From NCBI RefSeq assembly GCF_026013645.1, contig NZ_CP110224.1, positions 2,790,001-2,854,000 of the forward strand: 64,000 nucleotides of DNA, written 5' to 3'. The notes under the pieces are model-generated. The model saw only the letters and a program-made list of their open reading frames with translations. It was not told the origin of the DNA and searched no databases. Made by a program: the position numbers and the translations under genes. The stretch's first letter is position 1. Every line of letters starts with the position of its first letter. Below are positions 1-8,650 of this stretch, one piece after another. This DNA comes from Virgibacillus natechei. Its GTDB lineage: Bacteria > Bacillota > Bacilli > Bacillales > Amphibacillaceae.

Positions 1-604
1 CACCTGTAGCTACTTCAAGCATTCGAGGACCTGCCACTGCCATTGTTGTTCCCTTCATTAGTGTGACAAAGTCAGAAGAGACCGCTGTCCAAGTCGGTCC
101 TCCAAAACTGTCTCCCAAAATTGCTGTAAGCATAGGAACCTCCCGATGATGTGTCAAGAGTTCATTTGGAAAAAGCATTTGACTTATCCCATCAGCCCCC
201 ATTCCATCTGGCATTCGCAAGCCGCCACCTTCCATTAGGTTAAGCAAAGGAAACCCACGCTTCACCGCAAAATTATGAGCGGCTTGTGTTTTACGAAAAT
301 ATACCATTCCCTCCGTTCCAGCAAAAACGGTTTTATCCGCTGCCTGTATCACAACTGGACGCCCGTTTACTTTAGCTAACCCTGTAATGACACCATCTCC
401 TGAACTTTTTTCTTCACTGCCTACTTGATCGGAGTGAGCAAGCATACCTAATTCTAAAAAAGTATCCGTATCAACAAGCTTGTCGATCCGCTCTCTGGCA
501 GTGTAATACCCCAACCTATGTTGCCTTTCTATTTTTTCCTTTCCACCACCAAATTTTGCTTTTTCTTTACGCGCTACTAATTCTTCTATTTCTTTATCCA
601 TCAT
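1..604 (-). CDS. acyl-CoA carboxylase, carboxyltransferase (beta) subunit, 3' end outside window
   Basis: The first ~200 residues of a biotin-dependent carboxyltransferase of the propionyl-/methylcrotonyl-CoA carboxylase beta type; the C-terminal part lies beyond base 1. Visible hallmarks are the family opening RERIDKLVD, the VFAGTEGMVYFRK region and the GGGLRMPDG and LGDSFGGPTW stretches of the crotonase-fold N domain. Two in-frame ATGs (604 and 601) follow an AAGGAGAT site, so the start is 604 or 601. It is the last visible gene of the minus-strand acyl-CoA cluster, 59 bp after the enoyl-CoA hydratase, and would carboxylate a short-chain or branched acyl-CoA. Which acyl-CoA cannot be read from the fragment. 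Confidence 0.85.
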   Translation of the reverse strand, partial: MMDKEIEELVARKEKAKFGGGKEKIERQHRLGYYTARERIDKLVDTDTFLELGMLAHSDQVGSEEKSSGDGVITGLAKVNGRPVVIQAADKTVFAGTEGMVYFRKTQAAHNFAVKRGFPLLNLMEGGGLRMPDGMGADGISQMLFPNELLTHHREVPMLTAILGDSFGGPTWTAVSSDFVTLMKGTTMAVAGPRMLEVATG

Positions 605-663
605 TTATCTCCTTGAAATATTTCTAATTTAACAAATCGGTCTACCATTTCCTAAATAATGAT

Positions 664-1443
664 TTACCGATGTCTAAAGTGAGGTTTTCTTTTTTCAATA
701 AATGCTTCTACTCCTTCTTTAACATCTTCTGTTTGAAATACTTCTTCAAATAAATCGGCTTCTTTTTCTATTCCCTCTATTAAACTCATTTCCAATCCTT
801 CATCGACTGCGTTTTTGATTCTAGATAAAGGTTGAAGTGACTTATTTGCTATTTGTAGGGCAAGGTTCATCGCTTTATCAAATGCTTTCCCATTTGGTAC
901 CACATGATTTACTAAGCCGATTCTCTCAGCTTCGTCTGAAGCAATTGGCTCCCCTGTAAACATCATTTCTTTTGCTTTTGCTTCACCAATTAGCCTGGGA
1001 AGTCTTTGTGTACCTGCTCCACCAGGGAAAAGGCCCAACTTAATTTCTGGAAAACCAAGCTGTGTCTGCTCTTCAGCAACCCGCATATCACAGGATAATG
1101 CAAGTTCACATCCACCACCAAATGTAAGGCCATCAAGTACAGCAATGGTTGGTTTCGGTAATTGATCCAAGTCATTTAACATGCCATGCATGAACATTAC
1201 TTCACTTCGCATATCTGGATTTCCCATCATCTCTGGAAATTCCTTTATGTCCGCACCAGCCATAAATGCTTTGTCTCCAGCACTGGTTAAAAGGACACAT
1301 ACAACTTCTTTATCATTTTTTATCTCCGCAGTAATCCCTTTTAATTCTTTTTGTATCTGTTGATTGAGCACATTTAATGGTGGATTATCGATTGTAATGA
1401 TGGCAATCCCATTTTCTTTTTTATAGGTTACAAGTTGTGACAT
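664..1443 (-). CDS. enoyl-CoA hydratase/isomerase (crotonase family)
   Basis: A 259-residue crotonase, normal size for the family. It probably hydrates 2-enoyl-CoA to 3-hydroxyacyl-CoA in beta-oxidation. Both catalytic glutamates of true hydratases are present, in GGGCELALSCD and in GFPEIKLGLFPGGAGTQRL, together with the oxyanion-hole motif AGADIKEF. The start is the ATG at 1443 (MSQLVTY), preceded by GGGGAT; an upstream in-frame extension lacks a ribosome site and runs into the preceding gene. The start lies one base after the stop of the 3-hydroxyacyl-CoA dehydrogenase, so the two consecutive beta-oxidation steps are translationally coupled. Confidence 0.92.
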   Translation of the reverse strand: MSQLVTYKKENGIAIITIDNPPLNVLNQQIQKELKGITAEIKNDKEVVCVLLTSAGDKAFMAGADIKEFPEMMGNPDMRSEVMFMHGMLNDLDQLPKPTIAVLDGLTFGGGCELALSCDMRVAEEQTQLGFPEIKLGLFPGGAGTQRLPRLIGEAKAKEMMFTGEPIASDEAERIGLVNHVVPNGKAFDKAMNLALQIANKSLQPLSRIKNAVDEGLEMSLIEGIEKEADLFEEVFQTEDVKEGVEAFIEKRKPHFRHR

Positions 1444-1444
1444 A

Positions 1445-2323
1445 TCATTTATCCCCTTTCGTATAGTCATACCAACCTTTACCGGTTTTTCGACCAAGAT
1501 TTCCAGATTTAACTTTTTCTTCTATTGATTTTGGAGGTTTATTCTTCGGGTCGCCTGTTTCCTCATAGAGCTGCATATTTCCATAATAGCCAACATCTAT
1601 TCCTGAAAGGTCCATTAATTCAAATGGCCCAAGTGGGTGGCTTAATGCTTTTTTCGCAATTAAATCAATCGATTCAAAGTCCGCATACCCATTTTCATAT
1701 AAATAAACTGCTTCATTGGACAGTGCAAATAATAAGCGATTGGCTACAAAACCATATATTTCTTTTTCCAAAAGCACGCCTTTACGTCCAATACGTTCAC
1801 AGAAATCGAGTGCTGTTTGGGCAGTTTCCGCGGAGGTTTGATCACTTTTCACTACTTCGACACAATCCATTACCAATGGCGGGAAGAAAAAGTGCATATT
1901 AATCACCTTATCTTTTCTTGTGGTGACATCTGCAATTTTGGAATTTACAATCGTTGAGCTATTTGTAGCTAAAACAGCACCCTTTGGTGCATAAGAATCC
2001 AGTTTGGCAAATATTTCACGTTTTACATCTAATTTTTCCACTACGGCTTCGATAACCAAGTCTGCATCTTTAACTGCCGTTTCTAGCTCTGTCGTTGTAG
2101 AAAGTTTTTCGAAAGCTACCTCTTTCTGTTCTTTTGTAACTTTGTCTTTTTTTATCCAATCCTGCATACGAGCTTCTAATACTTCTTTCGCCTTATCTAT
2201 AGCACCTACTTCAATATCCTGTAGGGAGGTCTCGTATCCGCCAAGTGCACAAAGCATCGCTATTTGATGCCCCATTGAACCGGCACCTAAGACTGCAACT
2301 TTTTGTACGTTCTCTATATTCAT
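1445..2323 (-). CDS. 3-hydroxyacyl-CoA dehydrogenase
   Basis: A 292-residue NAD-dependent L-3-hydroxyacyl-CoA dehydrogenase: N-terminal Rossmann domain with GAGSMGHQIA and C-terminal helical domain ending in GLGRKTGKGWYDY-like sequence. It oxidises 3-hydroxyacyl-CoA to 3-ketoacyl-CoA. The catalytic histidine motif, normally HFFNP, reads HFFFP here, so the asparagine is replaced while the histidine is kept. The ATG at 2323 is chosen because GGAGGAG lies just upstream; the in-frame GTG at 2338 would place the ribosome site inside the protein. A 142-bp repeat lies between this gene and the ligase upstream. Confidence 0.9.
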   Translation of the reverse strand: MNIENVQKVAVLGAGSMGHQIAMLCALGGYETSLQDIEVGAIDKAKEVLEARMQDWIKKDKVTKEQKEVAFEKLSTTTELETAVKDADLVIEAVVEKLDVKREIFAKLDSYAPKGAVLATNSSTIVNSKIADVTTRKDKVINMHFFFPPLVMDCVEVVKSDQTSAETAQTALDFCERIGRKGVLLEKEIYGFVANRLLFALSNEAVYLYENGYADFESIDLIAKKALSHPLGPFELMDLSGIDVGYYGNMQLYEETGDPKNKPPKSIEEKVKSGNLGRKTGKGWYDYTKGDK

Positions 2324-2373
2324 CGTTATCTCCTCCACTTTTAGACGTTTTCAAATTATACGTTATAGAGGTT

Positions 2374-2515
2374 GTTCAAAATGTCACCAAATGATAAGCG
2401 GCGATTCTCTTCGTTGGCTTGTTTTTCCGCTACTCACGTATTAAAAGCGATACGCTCCGTTGCTCAAAACTACGCCTCCTCAACCTTCTTGCTTCTAATT
2501 CGGCAACTTTTGAAC
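2374..2515. repeat. MITE-like intergenic repeat with 8-bp inverted ends
   Basis: The gap between the ligase and the 3-hydroxyacyl-CoA dehydrogenase holds a 142-bp unit bounded by GTTCAAAA (2374-2381) and its exact inverse TTTTGAAC (2508-2515). It encodes no protein and is locally richer in GC than nearby gaps, with internal partial complementarity. From memory, very similar sequence is dispersed in other Bacillaceae intergenic regions, but this cannot be verified here. It may be a miniature transposable element or a structured RNA. Confidence 0.5.
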
Positions 2516-2521
2516 ACGCAC

Positions 2522-4123
2522 TTATACTAATTCTTCTCTGATTTTTCTGCGTAGAATTTTTCCAACACTGGTTTTTGGTAATTCTTCTCTAAATTCAATG
2601 AGGCGGGGCACCTTATATGCCGCCAAGTTCTCCCGACAGTAAGCTATTAACTCTTTTTCATCGCATTGTTGATTTTCCTTTAAAACGACAACCGCTTTTA
2701 CTGTTTCTCCGCGATAAGGATCAGGAATCCCTACAACAACCGCTTCCTGGACAGAAGGATGTTCATAGATGACTTCTTCCACATCTCGGGGATATACATT
2801 GTATCCACTTGCAATAATAAGATCTTTTTTGCGATCCACTATAAATAAATACCCCTCTTCATCCACATAGGCGATATCACCTGTATATAACCAGCCATTT
2901 TGAAGTTGTTGCGCTGTTTCCTCTGGCATATTCCAGTAGCCCTTCATTACCTGTGGACCTTTAATTAGTACTTCTCCCGTTTCGCCAACAGGCATTTCAC
3001 TTTCACCAGCAGCTAAGTCAACGATTTTATAATCAGTACATGGAACACCAATCCCGACACTTCCAGGTTTTCGTTTACCGAAGTAAGGGTTACAGTGAGT
3101 TGTTGGTGCAGTTTCTGAGAGGCCATACCCCTCCAATATGTTTGCACCCGTTTTCCCTTCAAACGTCTTCAAAATTTCTCTAGGCATTGGTGCACTTCCA
3201 CTATTACAAATTTCAATACTGTCAAGTCCATATTCGCTGACCTTTGGATGGTTAATTAAACCGATATACATCGTTGGAACCCCAGGAAATGAGGTTGGCT
3301 GTACTTCCTTAATTGTCTGCAGAACTTCTTCCAGTTCAAACTTTGGTAACATGATACTCATCGCTCCTGTATAAATGGAAAGGTTCATACATGACGTCAT
3401 ACCATAGACATGAAACAAGGGAATAACAGTTAGAAAACGTTCTTTGCCTGGCTTGATGGCATCTTTAAAGTATTCATATGTCTGCATGACATTTGCCAGC
3501 AGGTTTTTATGTGTAAGCATCGCTCCTTTTGAACGACCTGTCGTACCGCCTGTATACTGCAGAACAGCTACATCTTCACGAGAATCGATAGTCACAGGTT
3601 CAGGAGGTTTCGATGCTTTTTTCAAAAACGCATCAAAGCCAATTGCCATACTGTCCTCTGTATCCCGGCCTTCTAGGTTTACTTTGATCACGCGTTTTGC
3701 AGAAGTTTTATCTTGAATCTTGTTTAAGACGGGAAGCAATGGTTCATAGATCACAATTGTCTCCGCACCCGAATCCGTCAATATATACTCCAATTCCTTA
3801 CCAACAAGCATTGGATTAATTTGGGTAACAATGGCCCCAGCTTGCAAAGCTCCATAATAACTAATTACATATTGCGGACAATTCGGTAGCATAAGCGCTA
3901 CCCGGTCCCCTTTCTTTATGCCTTCTTCTTGAAGAACAGAAGCAAAGGCACCAGCTAGTTTACCAAGCTTGTTATAATTTATCTCATGCCCATAAAAGTA
4001 AAGTGCAGATTGATCTCCGTAATTCGAAATGGTTTCTTGTAACATCTCTGGAATAGATTTATCTGGTATTTCCAATTCTTTGTTTATATGCTCTGGGTAT
4101 TGGTCAAGCCATACTTTATTCAT
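2522..4123 (-). CDS. long-chain acyl-CoA ligase (AMP-forming)
   Basis: A 533-residue adenylate-forming enzyme that activates a carboxylic acid to its CoA thioester through an acyl-AMP. Visible motifs: P-loop-like YTGGTTGRSKGAM, GYGLSETAP, the hinge region GDIAYVDEEGYLFIVDRKKDLII and the C-terminal catalytic lysine in SVGKILRRK. No signal or membrane segments. The start is the second ATG (4123), seven bases after GGAGG; the ATG at 4129 is too close to that site. It lies 40 bp downstream of the phosphotriesterase-like gene, in the same orientation. Fatty or branched acid substrates are typical of this subfamily; the exact substrate is unknown. Confidence 0.9.
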   Translation of the reverse strand: MNKVWLDQYPEHINKELEIPDKSIPEMLQETISNYGDQSALYFYGHEINYNKLGKLAGAFASVLQEEGIKKGDRVALMLPNCPQYVISYYGALQAGAIVTQINPMLVGKELEYILTDSGAETIVIYEPLLPVLNKIQDKTSAKRVIKVNLEGRDTEDSMAIGFDAFLKKASKPPEPVTIDSREDVAVLQYTGGTTGRSKGAMLTHKNLLANVMQTYEYFKDAIKPGKERFLTVIPLFHVYGMTSCMNLSIYTGAMSIMLPKFELEEVLQTIKEVQPTSFPGVPTMYIGLINHPKVSEYGLDSIEICNSGSAPMPREILKTFEGKTGANILEGYGLSETAPTTHCNPYFGKRKPGSVGIGVPCTDYKIVDLAAGESEMPVGETGEVLIKGPQVMKGYWNMPEETAQQLQNGWLYTGDIAYVDEEGYLFIVDRKKDLIIASGYNVYPRDVEEVIYEHPSVQEAVVVGIPDPYRGETVKAVVVLKENQQCDEKELIAYCRENLAAYKVPRLIEFREELPKTSVGKILRRKIREELV

Positions 4124-4163
4124 TAACATTCCTCCATAAAGATAGGTTTAAATAGGATAACGC

Positions 4164-5144
4164 TTACATTTTTGATTTATGTTTATTTTTTAAATAAAAC
4201 ATTTCATTCAGGACATTTTCAGGTACATTATTACGTTTTAACTCAGGTATAATATTTTCAAACAAGTGAGTTGGGTGCCAATTCTTAACCAACTCTGATA
4301 CATCATCACCCATTTCAGGCGGACGTCCCATCCAGTAAGTAATTGAATCATGGGAAAGCATAATTTGATTTTCATAACCTTTCTGAATCAACTTTGTTAG
4401 TGTCTCGATACGTTCACTGTCCATCGGAGCACCAACCAGTTTTTGAATCCCGAATCGGTCGAATCCAATCCTCACACCTGTTTTTAGCGTTTCTTCATGA
4501 TAGTCAAGGTTTGTATTTCCACACATATGCCCTATCACAATTTTGGACGGTTCAACCCCTGACTCGACTAGCAATTTGGCCTGTTCTGGACCCATTGTTC
4601 CTTCCTGAGTATGGGTAATTATTCGGATACCAGTCTCCTTATGAACCTTCGCCGCAATGTCAAAAAACATTTTCTCATAGGCTGTAATCTCATCTTTACT
4701 AGAAGCAAGTTTAATAACTCCCGGACGGATACCAGTTTTTGCAATCCCTTCATTTATTTCTGTCATGAACATGTCATAAATGTCTTTTTCCGCTGTTCCT
4801 AACCCATAACGAAACTTAAAATATGGTGTTGCCCCTTCACCTTCATAATAGTAACCGGTGGAACAAATAATTTGTAGTCCAGTCGATTCAGAAATTTTCT
4901 TTAATAACGCTGGATTCCTTCCACACTCATTTGGTGTTGGATCAACAACTGTTTTCACTCCATTTCTCTTTACCGCGTTAGCAGCTTCAATCCCAACCCT
5001 TAATGCCTCTTGCTCATTAAAAGCTCCCTTTGTCACATCGCCACTGAAACCCGGATATCCAAATACAAAATGCTCATGTATTAATGTCTTTCCCATATCT
5101 TCAACCAGGATTTTTCCTGTCACGGTTTCTATCCATTCTTCCAT
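4164..5144 (-). CDS. phosphotriesterase-family metal hydrolase, possible lactonase
   Basis: A 326-residue amidohydrolase-superfamily protein of the PTE type. The binuclear metal ligands are visible in order: HEH in KTLIHEHFVFG, the carboxylated-lysine candidate in GVIKLASS, histidines in ITHTQEG and IGHMCGN, and the aspartate in LSHDS. Proteins with this scaffold are often lactonases rather than organophosphate hydrolases. In a gene cluster with two CoA ligases and a hydroxyacyl-processing set, opening a lactone to a hydroxy acid is an attractive job, but this is inference from context. An AAGGAGC site precedes the ATG. Confidence 0.82.
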   Translation of the reverse strand: MEEWIETVTGKILVEDMGKTLIHEHFVFGYPGFSGDVTKGAFNEQEALRVGIEAANAVKRNGVKTVVDPTPNECGRNPALLKKISESTGLQIICSTGYYYEGEGATPYFKFRYGLGTAEKDIYDMFMTEINEGIAKTGIRPGVIKLASSKDEITAYEKMFFDIAAKVHKETGIRIITHTQEGTMGPEQAKLLVESGVEPSKIVIGHMCGNTNLDYHEETLKTGVRIGFDRFGIQKLVGAPMDSERIETLTKLIQKGYENQIMLSHDSITYWMGRPPEMGDDVSELVKNWHPTHLFENIIPELKRNNVPENVLNEMFYLKNKHKSKM

Positions 5145-5192
5145 GTTTTACAGCTCCTTCAATTTTTAATTCAAAGGTATTAATTGTTACAA

Positions 5193-6842
5193 TCAGCTGT
5201 TCTTCTGTAATTCTCTCCATAAGATCTTCCCACTGGTTGTCGTTGGGAAGCTTTCAATAAATTCAAGGATACGTGGATACTTATAGGCAGCCATTTGTTC
5301 CTTCGACCATTCTATGATGTCATTTTCAGTTACCTTCCCAATAAACTCATCTTTCAGAATGACAAATGCTTTGACAGTCTCGCCACGCTTGGCGTCAGGG
5401 GCGCTGACTACACATGCCTGTTGTACGGCATGATGTTTATATAAAACGGATTCAACTTCCGTTGGCCATACTTTAAACCCCGCTGCATTGATCATTCGTT
5501 TCAGGCGGTCAACGATGAAAAAGTAGCCTTCCTCATCTACTTTCACAATGTCACCCGTCCGGAAAAATTTTTTCTCACCTATTTTGATATGCGATTCTCT
5601 ATTATCTTGATCACGTTTGTAATAACCGCGGAAAACTTGTGGTCCATTTACAACAAGTTCTCCCTCTTGATTAGCACCAAGTTCGTTTCCTGTGACTAGG
5701 TCAATAATCCGTGCATCTACATCAAATGAAGGAATCCCTAGGCATTGTAACTTTGGTCGATTAGGTGGATTGAAATGTGTTTGTGATATGGTTTCGAACA
5801 AACCGTAACCCTCAATATATCTGAGACCTGTTCGATTATACAGTTGTTCCCCAACTGCCTCTGGAAGTGGAGCGCCTCCTCCGCCGATTGCTTTCAAAGA
5901 AGATAAATCATAGTTAACTAGATTCGGATTGGACAAAAAGTCGATCAACATGGTGCTGATATTAATCCAATTAGAACAGCCATGCTTTTCAATCGTTTTA
6001 GCTGCATAATCACGATCCCAGCGTGTCATCATTACCATGGTACTTCCTGAATATAAGGGAGCTAACGCGCTATGGATTAGTCCGGTCACATGGAATAGTG
6101 GTAAGGTGGTCAGAATCACTGCATCGGCGGTAACGTTCATCCAGTGACTCGTTCCAACTGTATTAGCCTGAACGGTTTTATTCGTGTGAACGCAGCCCTT
6201 AGGCAAACCTGTTGTCCCAGATGTATACGGAATCATTGCAACATCTTCATCTTCTCCGGTATATGCAGCAGCTTGACGGGTTGTATTTAATGCATCCTTC
6301 CATGAAGTATCTTCGGTTAATGCATTCGATGGTGCTGTTAATTCTGGCGGTAAATTCTCACGTGCTTTTTCCGTATCCATATAATCTGAATAGGATGCCA
6401 CAATAAGATTTTTCAAAGAGGTTTCTTCTTTTAGTGGTATTACTTTCTCATATAATTCCTGTCCAACCAATGCTTGCCTGATGTCACAATCCTGAACATA
6501 AAACGTTAGATCTTTCGTAGTACTCATTGGGTTGATTGGTACAACTACTGCCCTCAGGCGCAAAATCGCAAAAAAACTAATTAAGAATTGAGGTGAATTC
6601 TGCATGAACAATAATATTTTTTCTTCTTTTTTAACGTTTAACTCGCTCTCTAAATATCCGGCAAGCTGTTCCACTTCCTTTAGAAGCCGTTTATAAGAAT
6701 ATGCCTGCCCATAATACTGAATGGCTATTTTATCCGGGTATTTTTTTGCAGAAATAACCAAGTTATCATATAATGTCGTCTTCGGTACCGTTAATGTTTT
6801 CGATAAAAGAGGGGGCCAAAATTCAAAATGATTGGGATTCAT
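5193..6842 (-). CDS. second AMP-forming acyl-CoA ligase
   Basis: A 549-residue ANL-superfamily ligase, clearly diverged from the neighbour at 2522-4123. Motifs: PYTSGTTGLPKGC for ATP binding, YGLFETISQT (usual form YGxTE), GDIVKVDEEGYFFIVDRLKRMI and the catalytic lysine in SGKILWREL. It forms acyl-CoA thioesters from an acid. Two ligases in one cluster suggests that two acids, such as substrate and chain-shortened product, are activated. A GAGGAGTG site precedes the ATG. It lies 54 bp after the oxidoreductase gene in the same run of minus-strand genes. Confidence 0.88.
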   Translation of the reverse strand: MNPNHFEFWPPLLSKTLTVPKTTLYDNLVISAKKYPDKIAIQYYGQAYSYKRLLKEVEQLAGYLESELNVKKEEKILLFMQNSPQFLISFFAILRLRAVVVPINPMSTTKDLTFYVQDCDIRQALVGQELYEKVIPLKEETSLKNLIVASYSDYMDTEKARENLPPELTAPSNALTEDTSWKDALNTTRQAAAYTGEDEDVAMIPYTSGTTGLPKGCVHTNKTVQANTVGTSHWMNVTADAVILTTLPLFHVTGLIHSALAPLYSGSTMVMMTRWDRDYAAKTIEKHGCSNWINISTMLIDFLSNPNLVNYDLSSLKAIGGGGAPLPEAVGEQLYNRTGLRYIEGYGLFETISQTHFNPPNRPKLQCLGIPSFDVDARIIDLVTGNELGANQEGELVVNGPQVFRGYYKRDQDNRESHIKIGEKKFFRTGDIVKVDEEGYFFIVDRLKRMINAAGFKVWPTEVESVLYKHHAVQQACVVSAPDAKRGETVKAFVILKDEFIGKVTENDIIEWSKEQMAAYKYPRILEFIESFPTTTSGKILWRELQKNS

Positions 6843-6896
6843 TATATTTACTCACTCCTCATTGAAACTGGAAATCGAAAATACCTAACTTTTCTC

Positions 6897-7871
6897 TTAA
6901 GGAACCAGAACAAGCTTCCCTTTGGTTTCCCTCCCCTGTAATTTTCGGTGTACTTCAGCAGCATCAACTAATGGATAAATGCCACCAATAGTAAGCTCGA
7001 GCTTTCCTTTAGTCACATAAAGCAACAATTCCTCTAAGCTCTCTTGAAATAAGGTTGGTTTATTCATAATTTGCGGCAAGAAAAAACCGACCACGGACTG
7101 ATTCCTTCTCATTAGAGTAGAGGGATAAAACGCCGCCTGTTCTCCACTTGCAGCTCCATAAATAACAAGACGTCCAAAAGGAGCTAGGCATTTAACCGTT
7201 TTCTGAAAAATGTCACCGCCGACCATTTCAAGCGCTACGTCCACGCCTTTTCCACCGGTTAATTCACGAACCCTTTTCTCCCATCCCTCTTCCGTATAAT
7301 TGACAAGGTGATCTGCACCCATTTCCTCTGCAAATGTTAACTTTTCCGTTGTACTGGCTGTAGCGATCACCTTTCCTGCACCAAATAATTTCGCCAGTTG
7401 TACCGCCAATGAGCCAACACCACCGGCCGCTGCATGCACAAGAACGGTCTCCCCTTCTTCCAGTCTTCCCATTGTTTTCAATATATGATAGGCACTCAAC
7501 CCTTGTAATGGCAGAGAAACTGCCTTCTCAAAACTAACATCATCCGGTATTGGGATAAGATTATCTGGTTGCACTACTGCATATTCCGCATAACCGCCAG
7601 AACCAATCAGGGTTACTACTCGATCTCCTTTTATCACGCGTTGAACGTTCTCACCAACTTCAGCTACAACCCCAGCAATTTCTGCTCCTGGTATAAAAGG
7701 CAACTCCGTGGGCACTACGTAAGACCCTTGGCGCCTCGCCGTATCTGCGTAATTTATACCTATTGCCTTAATTTCAATTAATACCTCTTCCTTGCCAATA
7801 GCTGGTACTTCCTGTTCTATTACGTTTAACACATCTGGTCCACCAAACTCACTGAATTGAACTACTTTCAT
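6897..7871 (-). CDS. NADPH:quinone oxidoreductase-type MDR dehydrogenase
   Basis: A 324-residue medium-chain dehydrogenase/reductase of the zinc-free quinone-oxidoreductase/enoyl-reductase branch. The nucleotide-binding motif AAAGGVGSLAVQLAKLFG and the domain order (GroES-like then Rossmann) are clear; no structural-zinc cysteine cluster is visible. It reduces an activated double bond or quinone with NADPH. The ATG at 7871 has AGGAGG at good spacing and lies two bases after the stop of the phosphatase gene, so translation is probably coupled. Its electron acceptor in this pathway is unknown. Confidence 0.85.
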   Translation of the reverse strand: MKVVQFSEFGGPDVLNVIEQEVPAIGKEEVLIEIKAIGINYADTARRQGSYVVPTELPFIPGAEIAGVVAEVGENVQRVIKGDRVVTLIGSGGYAEYAVVQPDNLIPIPDDVSFEKAVSLPLQGLSAYHILKTMGRLEEGETVLVHAAAGGVGSLAVQLAKLFGAGKVIATASTTEKLTFAEEMGADHLVNYTEEGWEKRVRELTGGKGVDVALEMVGGDIFQKTVKCLAPFGRLVIYGAASGEQAAFYPSTLMRRNQSVVGFFLPQIMNKPTLFQESLEELLLYVTKGKLELTIGGIYPLVDAAEVHRKLQGRETKGKLVLVP

Positions 7872-7873
7872 TT

Positions 7874-8650
7874 TCACTTTCCTCCTAAATTCTGCTTTTC
7901 TAAACTCGCTTCAGCTTCCTTTTCAAGGACGATTGTTTTACCATCTATTAACCTTGGCACAATAGCTAACACTCCTTGCTGACTAACAAGTTCTATATCT
8001 TCTTGCAGATTATATTTTTTCAGCATCTTCCCTACTCTTGTATCACTTAGCACCTGAAAAGCATAATGAGATAAATTTTCATAGAATAGCTTTGCAGATA
8101 GTGCGCTGTCTGTTAAATCTGCATTTGTCATGCCGGATTCGTTAACGAGTTGCGATATGAAATACCCAGCACCATAAAAATCTTCCATGCAAAATTGATT
8201 GGATGATCCTGAACATACAACCACTATCGTTTCATCTTCGTACGTACTTGCAATTCGTTTACTCACTGCTTCTCCATTTAATAAAGAAGCGATATATACT
8301 TTTTTCGCTGGTGCCGACCTTCGAATAGCAACCGTTCCATTCGTCGTTGAGAGTATGACTGTTTTTTCCTTCAACTGTCCTTTGAGAGTAGAGGGAGCCG
8401 GATTCATAAATCCATCGATTGTAATTCCGTTATATTCCCCTACAAGTGCGATTTCTTCAGACAAGTAATTTTCAGCTTCTGATATAGCTTCTGCTTCATC
8501 CATCACAGGAATGACACGGTCTGCACCATAGTTCAGGCTTGCCGTAATAGTAGAAGTTGCAAGCAATACATCAAAAACAACTGCAATTTTATCGTCATTC
8601 ATTTGAGCCGAATCTATTTCTTCTTTTTTTAATAAGAGATGTATCTTCAC
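7874..8650 (-). CDS. ComB-family 2-phosphosulfolactate phosphatase-like protein
   Basis: A 258-residue ComB-family protein. Typical family segments are AVVFDVLLATSTITASL, ILSTTNGTVAIRRS and VVVCSGSSNQFCMEDFYGAGYF. Characterised members are Mg-dependent phosphatases releasing phosphate from 2-phospho-3-sulfolactate. Nothing in the surroundings handles sulfonates, so that substrate is doubtful here. The ATG overlaps the stop of the upstream kinase gene by four bases, and the next gene starts two bases after its stop. This tight coupling to an APH-fold kinase suggests action on a phosphorylated intermediate or phospho-hydroxy acid of the same pathway (inference). Confidence 0.82.
   Translation of the reverse strand: MKIHLLLKKEEIDSAQMNDDKIAVVFDVLLATSTITASLNYGADRVIPVMDEAEAISEAENYLSEEIALVGEYNGITIDGFMNPAPSTLKGQLKEKTVILSTTNGTVAIRRSAPAKKVYIASLLNGEAVSKRIASTYEDETIVVVCSGSSNQFCMEDFYGAGYFISQLVNESGMTNADLTDSALSAKLFYENLSHYAFQVLSDTRVGKMLKKYNLQEDIELVSQQGVLAIVPRLIDGKTIVLEKEAEASLEKQNLGGK

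Noticed and set aside
990..1363. Open frames on both strands over the enoyl-CoA hydratase
   Set aside because: Shadows of a gene with clear crotonase motifs; no ribosome sites or family motifs of their own.
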